DNA from: Aliarcobacter sp.
GTDB taxonomy: Bacteria; Campylobacterota; Campylobacteria; Campylobacterales; Arcobacteraceae
Length of the DNA stretch: 64,000 nt
NCBI GenBank assembly: GCA_028688995.1
Contig: JAQTXB010000005.1
Span: 158,725 to 222,724 of the forward strand
Direction: 5' to 3'
Position numbers and translations under genes: made by a program. Below the pieces are notes generated by a model. That model searched no databases and was not told the origin of the DNA. It worked only from the letters and a program-made list of their open reading frames with translations. Of the stretch, positions 19,796-28,304 are shown in pieces. Each line of letters opens with the position of its first letter. The stretch's first letter is position 1.

Positions 19796-21559
19796 TTAAA
19801 TAATTCCAGGATTACCTTTAATTCCTATAATATCAGGAGTATCAACTTTTACATTAGTAATATGTTTAACATTTTTTAGATATGTTTCTACAGTTTCCCA
19901 AACAGGTTCACCCTCAGATTTTGCTCCAACAGTTGACCAACCAGCTACTTTGTAAGATTTACTAGCATCTAGTTTTTCACCAGTTTTTGTTAAAACAATA
20001 TCAGTGATTCTTTCACCCATTTTTGCTGTTGGATTTATTCTATATGAAATTCCACCTGTTCTTACCATATCTCCACCTTGTTGGTAGAATGGATCTTCAT
20101 TAAATAAGTTATCAGCAACATCTTCTAAAATAGCTTTAATATCCTCACCTTTAATATCTCTTGCATAAGTTTCTGGATATGTCATAGCAGTTTGAGTCAT
20201 TAAATCATCAAATGTGATTGTTTGACCTGGCATTACAGATGTTCCCCATCTAAATCCAGGAGATAATGAAATTTGTGCTTCTTTTACTTCTAAAAGTGCA
20301 TCACAAATAATTTGATCCCATGAACCGTTAAAGTTTCCTCTTCTAAACAATGTTTGTTCAGTTGTTGCTATTGGGCGTGTAAGTTCTTTTAAGAATGGAA
20401 GTCTTACATCTTCAATATATTTTTTCATCTCTTTATTTTCAGGAATTAAATCAGAGAAAATAGGAAGAAGTGTAAATTTGAAGTCTTTGATTTTTCCTTT
20501 TTGAATATCTAAATCTAGAACATTTAAGAATTTACCATTACTTCCAGCATTACAAACATAAGTTGTACCACTTGCATTTTTAACAGGAACAGCTTCAGGA
20601 ACACCATCATGAGTATGTCCACCCATAATAAAGTCAATTCCAGTTACAACTTCTGCCATTTTTTTATCTGTATCAAAACCATTGTGAGAAAGTACAATAA
20701 TAGCATCAGGTTTTTCTTCTGCTTTAATTTTATTAACAATCTCTTGCATATTGTCTTCTTTTATTCCAAATGTCCAATCAGGAATAAATCTTTGAGGATT
20801 TGCAATAGTTGTATAAGGGAATGCTTGACCGATAATTGCAACTCTTGCTTTTCCCATAGTTTTAATTGTGTATGGTTTAAATGCTAATCCACTATCTTCA
20901 TCAAAAGCTTCAGCCCCATTCATTAAAGCATCTTCTTTCACAAAGATATTTTGTGCTAAAAATTCTGCTTTTAGCTCTTTTACATTTGCTAAAACTTCTT
21001 CAGCTTTATATGTAAATTCCCAATGCCCAACAGCCACATCAACACCAAGTAGATTCATAGCACCAACCATATCTCTACCTCTTGTATAAAGAGCAGTTGC
21101 ACTTCCTTGCCATGTATCTCCACCATCTAATAAAATAGTTTTATCTGCACCAAAACTATTTTTTAAATAATCAACTACAGTTTTAATTTGTGCAAAACCA
21201 CCAACTTTTCCCATAACTTTTGCATGTTTTTCAAAATCTACACAAGAGTATGCATATTCAAGTCTTTTATTACCTTTAATTCCATAATAATCAAGTAATT
21301 TCTCACCTACAATATGTGGTGGTTTACCAAAATTACTAAAAAATCCAAGATTAACACTAGGCTCCCTAAAATAAACAGGAAGTAATTGTGCATGAGAATC
21401 TGTCATATGTAAAAATCTAGCATTCCCAAATGGCTTTAATTTATAATAATCTTCTAATTTTTTTGTATCTGTCATTCTTGTGTGAGAATTTGCAAATACA
21501 GGCGCAGCTCCAAGCATTGCAACCATATAAACAAACTCTCTTCTACTTAATTTACTCAT
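19796..21559 (-). CDS. soxB: Thiosulfohydrolase SoxB
   Basis: Tat-type SRREFVYMV signal; HMTDSHAQLLPVYFREPSVNLG SoxB motif; 5'-nucleotidase-like metallophosphatase fold. Confidence 0.97.
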   Translation of the reverse strand: MSKLSRREFVYMVAMLGAAPVFANSHTRMTDTKKLEDYYKLKPFGNARFLHMTDSHAQLLPVYFREPSVNLGFFSNFGKPPHIVGEKLLDYYGIKGNKRLEYAYSCVDFEKHAKVMGKVGGFAQIKTVVDYLKNSFGADKTILLDGGDTWQGSATALYTRGRDMVGAMNLLGVDVAVGHWEFTYKAEEVLANVKELKAEFLAQNIFVKEDALMNGAEAFDEDSGLAFKPYTIKTMGKARVAIIGQAFPYTTIANPQRFIPDWTFGIKEDNMQEIVNKIKAEEKPDAIIVLSHNGFDTDKKMAEVVTGIDFIMGGHTHDGVPEAVPVKNASGTTYVCNAGSNGKFLNVLDLDIQKGKIKDFKFTLLPIFSDLIPENKEMKKYIEDVRLPFLKELTRPIATTEQTLFRRGNFNGSWDQIICDALLEVKEAQISLSPGFRWGTSVMPGQTITFDDLMTQTAMTYPETYARDIKGEDIKAILEDVADNLFNEDPFYQQGGDMVRTGGISYRINPTAKMGERITDIVLTKTGEKLDASKSYKVAGWSTVGAKSEGEPVWETVETYLKNVKHITNVKVDTPDIIGIKGNPGII

Positions 21560-21622
21560 TTTTATACCTTTTATTAGTTTAAAATACTAATTTTTTATTG
21601 TATTTTTAAATTTATGGGAATA

Positions 21623-21656
21623 AAAAAAGTCAAGAGTAATAAATCTTGACTTTTTT
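21623..21656 (-). terminator. Intrinsic terminator between 144-aa ORF and soxB
   Basis: AAAAAAGTCAAGAgtaataaaTCTTGACTTTTTT. Confidence 0.75.
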
Positions 21657-21679
21657 AAACCTATTAATAAAATATTTTA

Positions 21680-22114
21680 TTAATATTTATACCCATCACT
21701 TGGACTTGCCAATTTCCAAGTTTTTTTAGCCTCTTCTTCTTGAGTTAAAGCACTAATTGCAAAAGAACAAGCTCTCCATGCACCGTATTCAACAGCTACA
21801 TCCCCAGTTTTTTTCTTTTTATCATCAACTATATCTATTGTTTTAGCACCTGATTTTATTGCAGCATCAACAGCTTCAATATATTGACTAGCTTTCATTC
21901 CCAATCTCATAAATTCAACATTGTGTTTTACTGCTATTTCATTATATTTTGTTGCTGTTGCTAATACTTTTTCAATACCATTCGCTTGAACATTACACTC
22001 TTTTTTTACATCTAATTTAGATATTTCAGAAGCATTAACACTTACAACTAATCCAGAAGTTAATAATGCTGTTGCTGTTACGAATTTTAAAATTGTTTTT
22101 TTCATAATATCCAC
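21680..22114 (-). CDS. Exported hypothetical protein in sox cluster
   Basis: 144 aa with signal peptide, two Cys (KKECNVQ, RACSFAIS), located between soxA and soxB. Confidence 0.75.
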   Translation of the reverse strand: MDIMKKTILKFVTATALLTSGLVVSVNASEISKLDVKKECNVQANGIEKVLATATKYNEIAVKHNVEFMRLGMKASQYIEAVDAAIKSGAKTIDIVDDKKKKTGDVAVEYGAWRACSFAISALTQEEEAKKTWKLASPSDGYKY

Positions 22115-22118
22115 CTTA

Positions 22119-23036
22119 TTATTTTCTTACATCTGGACCGTCAACAGCCATACCATTTGACATATACGCAAGGAAATATAATAACTCTTTCATTTGTGTA
22201 CTTTCATCTTTTGGAGGAACTTGACCTTGATCTACAATACAACCTGATATTCTTCGCTCAATCGTACCTAATTCATCCCATTTTAATCTATATACAGGGA
22301 AATGTGTCATTTGTCCAGTTAATGGAGAAAGTTTTTCATTTCTAACTCTTACACCTGCTCCTTGAACATGACACTCAGCACAAGAAAGTTTTAAATAACC
22401 TTTTTGACTGTAATAATACTCTTTTCCATTTTCATAAGCTTTTTTAGCATCAGCACTTAATATTTTAATATCCACTTTTTTACCAGCTTCAGTTGTTGTA
22501 CTAGCTAAGTATGCTTGGAAATTTGCCATATCACCTTTTTGCGTATTCCACTCAGCTTCACCATTAGCTCTTAAACAATCATTAACAGCAGAAGTTAAAG
22601 ATACTAACTGTTTTTTCTTTTCATCAAAATATGGGTAATTCCCTGTTACTTTTGTATCAGGAAAACAAGTTGCTAATGAGTTTCCATTAGCAAATTTTTT
22701 GTTATACAATGTCTCACCTTTTTCAATACCTGAATCATAAGGTGGCATCTCTTTAATTGCCTCATATTGAGATTTAGCATCTTTAGAGAATGAATAAGCT
22801 CCTATTGCAAAATCATTATGTTTTAAATTTTTTGCATAATCATTTTTCAACTCTTCATCTGTTGAATACGGGAAAAAAGTATTTTTATTTTTTTCTGGAT
22901 CAGCAAACTTTGCTTCAAAATACTTTATTGTTGCAACCCTATCTTTTTCTGCTTGAGCATTGAAATCAGCTGCATATAAAGAGCAAACTGTAAGTGCTAT
23001 TATTGCTGTAGACTTTACAAATTTTGATAACATCAT
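22119..23036 (-). CDS. soxA: SoxA, c-type cytochrome subunit of SoxAX
   Basis: LSCAECHVQGAGVRVRNEKLSPLTGQMTHFPVYRLKWDELGTIERRISGC; only one CxxCH. Confidence 0.95.
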   Translation of the reverse strand: MMLSKFVKSTAIIALTVCSLYAADFNAQAEKDRVATIKYFEAKFADPEKNKNTFFPYSTDEELKNDYAKNLKHNDFAIGAYSFSKDAKSQYEAIKEMPPYDSGIEKGETLYNKKFANGNSLATCFPDTKVTGNYPYFDEKKKQLVSLTSAVNDCLRANGEAEWNTQKGDMANFQAYLASTTTEAGKKVDIKILSADAKKAYENGKEYYYSQKGYLKLSCAECHVQGAGVRVRNEKLSPLTGQMTHFPVYRLKWDELGTIERRISGCIVDQGQVPPKDESTQMKELLYFLAYMSNGMAVDGPDVRK

Positions 23037-23070
23037 ATCTCCTTTTATTTTAATTGCATAAAGTTTGTAA

Positions 23071-23376
23071 CTATTTTATTTTTTCACTACTTGTATCTGT
23101 ATTACCTTTTAAATCTTTCCAAGTAAGTTCAATTGTATCACCAACAGCTGCACCTTTAAATGAAAACTTTAGGTAAGGATCTTTTGATAAGAATTGACTT
23201 GTTGATGCTTCATACACAACTTTATCTCCAACTTTTGCAACTACATAAGTAATAAAGTTAGCCTCTTTTTTTGCTCTTTCTGCTTCTTGGTAACTTAACA
23301 TTGGATGTGTAGCTAATGCTTTTACTTCAACTATTCCGTCTTTTAATTTTGCTTTGATTTTTGTAGTATCTGACAT
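23071..23376 (-). CDS. soxZ: SoxZ sulfur carrier subunit
   Basis: 101 aa; KIKAKLKDGIVEVKALATHPM...LKFSFKGAAVGDTIELTWKDLKG. Confidence 0.96.
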   Translation of the reverse strand: MSDTTKIKAKLKDGIVEVKALATHPMLSYQEAERAKKEANFITYVVAKVGDKVVYEASTSQFLSKDPYLKFSFKGAAVGDTIELTWKDLKGNTDTSSEKIK

Positions 23377-23442
23377 TTTTTTTCCTTTTTTCTATCTATT
23401 TTTTTATGTTATTTATAATTTTTTATGAATAAGTTGAAAAAA

Positions 23443-23895
23443 TCAACCACCACATCCACCAATAGTTACTTTTACTAATTTAGAAGCTGAATATAATTTT
23501 CCATCTGCTTCTGCAACAACTGTAACTGTACCTGTTTTTGCTAGTTTAATTCTAATTGCATAATCAGCAACAGAATTTTCATTTAAACTAAATACAGCAA
23601 CTGCACTTTCAGGATTTGCATCTTGGAATACTGCAATTCTTGTAGCTTTTAATTGAGTATCAAAAGAAACTGGAATAACAGCACCATTTTCAGCAATATC
23701 AGGAGCACTTAAATTAATACTTCCCTCAGTTAATGTATTTGATCCAAAAAGCTCTTTTATAGCTTCATCTACTTTTGTTGCAGTCCATGCTTTTGGTAGA
23801 GTTTCTCTAAAATCAACAGCACTTAATTTTCCAGGAATTGCCGCAATTGCAACTGCACCTAATCCTAAACTTAAAAAACTTCTTCTATTCATCAT
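23443..23895 (-). CDS. soxY: SoxY sulfur carrier
   Basis: Tat-type NRRSFLSLG signal; C-terminal VTIGGCGG swinging-arm motif. Confidence 0.97.
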   Translation of the reverse strand: MMNRRSFLSLGLGAVAIAAIPGKLSAVDFRETLPKAWTATKVDEAIKELFGSNTLTEGSINLSAPDIAENGAVIPVSFDTQLKATRIAVFQDANPESAVAVFSLNENSVADYAIRIKLAKTGTVTVVAEADGKLYSASKLVKVTIGGCGG

Positions 23896-23910
23896 GTGTT
23901 ATCCTTTGTA

Positions 23911-24264
23911 TTAATTAATTGTTTTTAAATAAGCGATTACAGCTTTAATTTCATCATCACTTAACCAACCATTTTTACCAAATGCTGGCATTGTTGAAAT
24001 TGGGTTTGTTGTATTTGGGTCATAAATTTTTGCATATAAAGCTTCATCTGGCCAAGCTGATAAAGATTGTAAAATAGGTCCCATACTTCCTGGGCCATCT
24101 ATAGCTTTACCATTTACAGCATGACAAGCTAAACAATTTCCCTGAGTATTAGTATTAAAGATTTTTTCACCTTTTTTAACTAACTCATCATCTGATGCAA
24201 AACCACTAACTACCACTAATCCACTAATTGCAGATACTGCTAGTAACTTTTTAATTACATTCAT
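23911..24264 (-). CDS. soxX: SoxX monoheme cytochrome c
   Basis: CLACHAVNGKAIDGPGSMGPIL...YDPNTTNPISTMPAFGKNGWLSDDEIKAVIAYL. Confidence 0.94.
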   Translation of the reverse strand: MNVIKKLLAVSAISGLVVVSGFASDDELVKKGEKIFNTNTQGNCLACHAVNGKAIDGPGSMGPILQSLSAWPDEALYAKIYDPNTTNPISTMPAFGKNGWLSDDEIKAVIAYLKTIN

Positions 24265-24277
24265 AAGCTCTCCTTTT

Positions 24278-25465
24278 TTATTTACTAGAATTAATCATAT
24301 AATCGATTACTTCTTTCATTTTCTCATCTGTTAAATCAAGACCACCTTTAGGGGGCATAGAATTTATACCATTTATTCCATTATGATAAACTTTATCAAT
24401 TCCCTTCTCAACAACCTTTGCCCAAGCAGCTTTATCACCTAAAACAGGAGCTCCAAGAGCTGGATTACCATGACAAGTTACACATGTCTCTTCATATGTT
24501 TTTTGTGCAACAGATATAGTACCTTTATCTTCAGTTTTTGGCAAATCTCTTACTGTTGATGCGTGTTGATTTGCATTTGCAGTTAAATCATTTTCGATTT
24601 TTAAAAGAAGTGTATTTACATCCTCTTTTATACAATCTTTCATACATTTTGTCCCTGTTCCATAAATTTTAGGATTAGAAAGTAATGCAGTCATATTTTT
24701 TACACCTTGTCTAGGATCTGGTGTATCAACTTCAGGATAGAATCCATCGTGATTTGGCATCACAATTTTTTTCATTTTTTCTTTATCTAACACAAACTCA
24801 TCTTCTAAATCTTCACCTTCATATTGAATACCATTTACAGATAACATATATGCAGTTAAAGCATAAGTTTCACTATTTGTTAAACTTTTTGGATGAGGGA
24901 AAGGCATCGAGTCTTGAATATACCAATATAATGTACTAGCATATGGCCAATATGAACCTATAGTTCTAATTGGAGTATCTGGATTTGGATTTTCATCAGC
25001 TGGGTTTAATCTTTGAATTTTTAAAGACTCTTTTGTTCCACCTGCAAGTCTTGGATAACCTTTTCCACCTGTACCAAAGTCACCATGACACATAACACAA
25101 TGTTTATCATATAACTCAGCACCAGTTTCAACAGAACCTTCTGCTTTTTTAGGTTTTCCATCATCTCCTAAAACTACTTCACCATTTTTCATATCAAATT
25201 CAGGTAAACCAGTTCCATCAGGTCTTACATCAACATTCCAAGCTGTTATTTCTTTTTGTGTTACTGCTCTACCAATATTAGAATCTTTAACCTCTTGAGT
25301 ATTTACATAATAAGAGTTATATTTACCATCTTTAATTGGATATTTAACAGCACCATCAACTGATGTCTCTTTTGAAGCAGCAATTGCAGAACTTGCTAAT
25401 AGTGTTGATAAACCAATGCTAAAAAGAGTAAATTTAAGCTTTTTTGTGTTTTCTAATTTGAACAT
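24278..25465 (-). CDS. soxD: SoxD, diheme cytochrome c subunit of SoxCD
   Basis: Signal peptide, two heme motifs (CVMCH, CVTCH), adjacent to soxC. Confidence 0.92.
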   Translation of the reverse strand: MFKLENTKKLKFTLFSIGLSTLLASSAIAASKETSVDGAVKYPIKDGKYNSYYVNTQEVKDSNIGRAVTQKEITAWNVDVRPDGTGLPEFDMKNGEVVLGDDGKPKKAEGSVETGAELYDKHCVMCHGDFGTGGKGYPRLAGGTKESLKIQRLNPADENPNPDTPIRTIGSYWPYASTLYWYIQDSMPFPHPKSLTNSETYALTAYMLSVNGIQYEGEDLEDEFVLDKEKMKKIVMPNHDGFYPEVDTPDPRQGVKNMTALLSNPKIYGTGTKCMKDCIKEDVNTLLLKIENDLTANANQHASTVRDLPKTEDKGTISVAQKTYEETCVTCHGNPALGAPVLGDKAAWAKVVEKGIDKVYHNGINGINSMPPKGGLDLTDEKMKEVIDYMINSSK

Positions 25466-26768
25466 TATTGCACTCTCCTTTACTTGTAATTTCCCATGTC
25501 ACAATTGCATTTCTATGATATACTGATTCAACACCAATTGCAGATGTCTCTTGATCAATTGTAGGTTGAATATTTCCAAAATCATCATATGATCTACTTG
25601 ATAATAATAGAGGTTTTCCATCCCATCTGTAAACATAAGAGAATCTTGTCCAAGATTTTGGTAACACTAAACCTTTTAGTTTAGCTTCAATCCAATTATC
25701 TCCACCATCAAAAGATATATCAACACCTTTGATTGTTCCATGTCCAGACCAAGCAAGTCCTTCAATTTCTACCATATCACCTTTTTTCAAATGTGTCCAT
25801 GGTTTTTCAGGACAAGGGCTTGTAATTACTGAGTTAACTTCATTAACCCAAAAATATCGAATAGCTTTTCCTGATTTTTGTAACATTGTATATTTAGAAG
25901 TTTCTTCTTTTGAATGCCATGGTTTATCTGAGAATTCTAATCTTCTTAACCATTTAGTATTAAGATTTCCTTCCCAACCTGGAACAATAAGTCTTACAGG
26001 ATAACCTTGTTCAGGTCTTAATGCTTCACCATTTTGTCCCCAAACAACCATAACATCATCTAAAGCTTTTTCAACTGGAATACTTCTTGGATTTGAAGCA
26101 TTATCACTTCCTTCAGCTAACATCCAAACTGCATCTTTTTCTAAACCAATATCATCTAAAATAGTTTTTAACATTACACCAGTCCATTGAGCAGCACTCA
26201 TTAAACCTTTCATAAATTGTAAACTATTAAATTGAGGTCCTCTCCACTCTGGACTTCCATTTGCAGGACACTCTATAAAGTAAATTCTTGATTCGCTAGG
26301 GTATCTTTTTAAATCTTCTAAAGTTAAAACTATCTCTTTTTTAACTTTACCATGAATCATTAATCTCCACTCATTAGGATCAACATGGGCTGTTCCTCCA
26401 TGATCTCTTGTAAAAAACAGTCCATTTGGTGTGATAATACCTTCAGATTCATGAATTGGACACATTGATACAGAAGCATATGCATCCCCTGATGAGAATA
26501 AATCATGTGTTCTTCTAATATTATTGTGTTCATATGGTGATGGTATTCCATATAAGTTTTTATCTACTGGATCACCTAGCTTTTGTCCCCAAGGTACCTC
26601 ATTTATTATAGCCGCTTCATCTGCTTTAACAGACACTGGCGATAAAATTGATGCTGCACTTAAAGCACCAGCTGAATAAATAGCTGTTTTTCTAAAAAAA
26701 TCTCTTCTGCTTGTAACTTCAACAGAATTGGATTTAACATCATTTTGTAAAGCTTTGCTGTCTTTCAA
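25434..26768 (-). CDS. soxC: SoxC, molybdopterin-dependent sulfane dehydrogenase subunit
   Basis: Tat-type SRRDFFRKTAIY; sulfite-oxidase fold (YFIECPANGSPEWRGPQF...). Confidence 0.95.
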   Translation of the reverse strand: MKDSKALQNDVKSNSVEVTSRRDFFRKTAIYSAGALSAASILSPVSVKADEAAIINEVPWGQKLGDPVDKNLYGIPSPYEHNNIRRTHDLFSSGDAYASVSMCPIHESEGIITPNGLFFTRDHGGTAHVDPNEWRLMIHGKVKKEIVLTLEDLKRYPSESRIYFIECPANGSPEWRGPQFNSLQFMKGLMSAAQWTGVMLKTILDDIGLEKDAVWMLAEGSDNASNPRSIPVEKALDDVMVVWGQNGEALRPEQGYPVRLIVPGWEGNLNTKWLRRLEFSDKPWHSKEETSKYTMLQKSGKAIRYFWVNEVNSVITSPCPEKPWTHLKKGDMVEIEGLAWSGHGTIKGVDISFDGGDNWIEAKLKGLVLPKSWTRFSYVYRWDGKPLLLSSRSYDDFGNIQPTIDQETSAIGVESVYHRNAIVTWEITSKGECNNVQIRKHKKA

Positions 26769-27040
26769 CTTTTACCTCCTAAACAATTTGATAATACTTA
26801 CAATATAATAATATTTATAAATATACTTCATAAAATCCATTATAAGTTTTATAACTTAAATAAAAACTTAATTTATTAGTTTTTCTTATGTAAAATTTGA
26901 AATATTTACTTTTATAATAGCATTAAAATAGCATTTTAACTCCGATAATTACGCTATATATAGAAATATATAACTCATGAATATTCATTCATTAATTGTT
27001 ATAAATATATAAATGATTTTAATATATTATTAGGTTTTTT

Positions 27041-27076
27041 ATTACTCACACAAAAGAATTATTTTATGTGAGTAAT
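27041..27076. other. Strong inverted repeat (stem-loop) downstream of antiporter gene
   Basis: ATTACTCACACAAAA-gaatta-TTTTATGTGAGTAAT; lacks a clear U-tract. Confidence 0.55.
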
Positions 27077-27078
27077 AT

Positions 27079-28245
27079 TTATAAATTTGTTTTTTCTAGT
27101 TTGAAAAATCTATAGAATTTTCGAATAAGTATCATGAGGAAAAGTCCATCTACCATACTTGCAATGATAAATGAAAAATACTCTTCTTGTGTAATTAAAC
27201 CATAATTAAAAGAGAGCATTGCAATTGCTACCATAAATGTTAATGGCATAGAATCACTAAGAGCAAAAAGTGTAGTTTGTTTAAATTTAAGATATTTATA
27301 AAAAGACAAATAAGAACTTATTAATCTAATACAAATAATTGTTACCATAATAAAAAGAGCATGTTGTAAAATTTCTAAATTAATCATATCTAATTTTACA
27401 GTTGAACCCGTGTAAATAAAGAAGATAGGTACGAAAAAACCAAAACCAAAAGATTCTATTTTTTCAAGTAACTCATGTTTTTGATTAAAAAACATTTTAA
27501 AGAATAATCCAGCTGCAAAGGCACCTAAAACAACATCAATTTTTAAAACTAACATAATAGAAACCAAAATCAATAAAGTAGAAATTGAAAATCTTATATC
27601 TTGATTATATCTATCATCATGTGAATCTGGTATTAGAAAATTTTTAAGTTCAGGAAACCACCAAAATAGTATATATGAAATTCTCAAACCTAAAATACTA
27701 ACAACTATAACACTAATTATTGTTAAAATTGAAAGGAAAAATTGTATATTAAATCCATACTCTATCCAACCACTAAATAAAGTAAGTGCAAGGATACTTA
27801 TAACTTCACCAACAACACCAATTGATAAAGCAAGATTTAACCAAGGTTCATCTTTCCCATACTCTTTTATAAGCATCATAATCATACCTAAAGAGAAAAT
27901 AGGAAGTGCAACAAAATAGGTAATACCTAAATTAAAAAGCCAACAAACTAATGCTGAAATAGAATATAAAGAGATAAAATATAATATTACATTAAGAGCA
28001 AGGGTTGCTTTTATAATTTTCACAAGTTTAAGATTTATCTCAAGACCTGCTAAAAACATCAAATAAACAAATCCAAATTTAGCCACAAGTTTTAATGTTT
28101 CATCATCATATAATAGGCCTAAATATCCTGCAAATAGTCCTAAAAATATCTCAACTACAACAACTGGTGTTCTGACTAATTTTGATACTCCAGGAGCAAC
28201 CATAATTATTGCACATACTGTTATTATTAAAAAAAACTTTTCCAC
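27079..28245 (-). CDS. Cation:proton antiporter, CPA2/Kef type
   Basis: 388 aa, ~12 TM; VRTPVVVVEIFLGLFAGYLGL and VVLGAFAAGLFF motifs. Confidence 0.88.
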   Translation of the reverse strand: MEKFFLIITVCAIIMVAPGVSKLVRTPVVVVEIFLGLFAGYLGLLYDDETLKLVAKFGFVYLMFLAGLEINLKLVKIIKATLALNVILYFISLYSISALVCWLFNLGITYFVALPIFSLGMIMMLIKEYGKDEPWLNLALSIGVVGEVISILALTLFSGWIEYGFNIQFFLSILTIISVIVVSILGLRISYILFWWFPELKNFLIPDSHDDRYNQDIRFSISTLLILVSIMLVLKIDVVLGAFAAGLFFKMFFNQKHELLEKIESFGFGFFVPIFFIYTGSTVKLDMINLEILQHALFIMVTIICIRLISSYLSFYKYLKFKQTTLFALSDSMPLTFMVAIAMLSFNYGLITQEEYFSFIIASMVDGLFLMILIRKFYRFFKLEKTNL

Positions 28246-28304
28246 TCATATTCCTAAAATGTACAATTAAAAAATTCTGCTATTTTATTATCTTTGACTT
28301 AAAA

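Noticed and set aside
20609-21089. Two plus-strand ORFs (92 aa and 73 aa) within soxB
   Set aside because: Antisense to well-supported SoxB; Ser/Cys-rich artefact compositions.
24721-24939. 72-aa plus ORF inside soxD
   Set aside because: Antisense of a diheme cytochrome gene with clear motifs.
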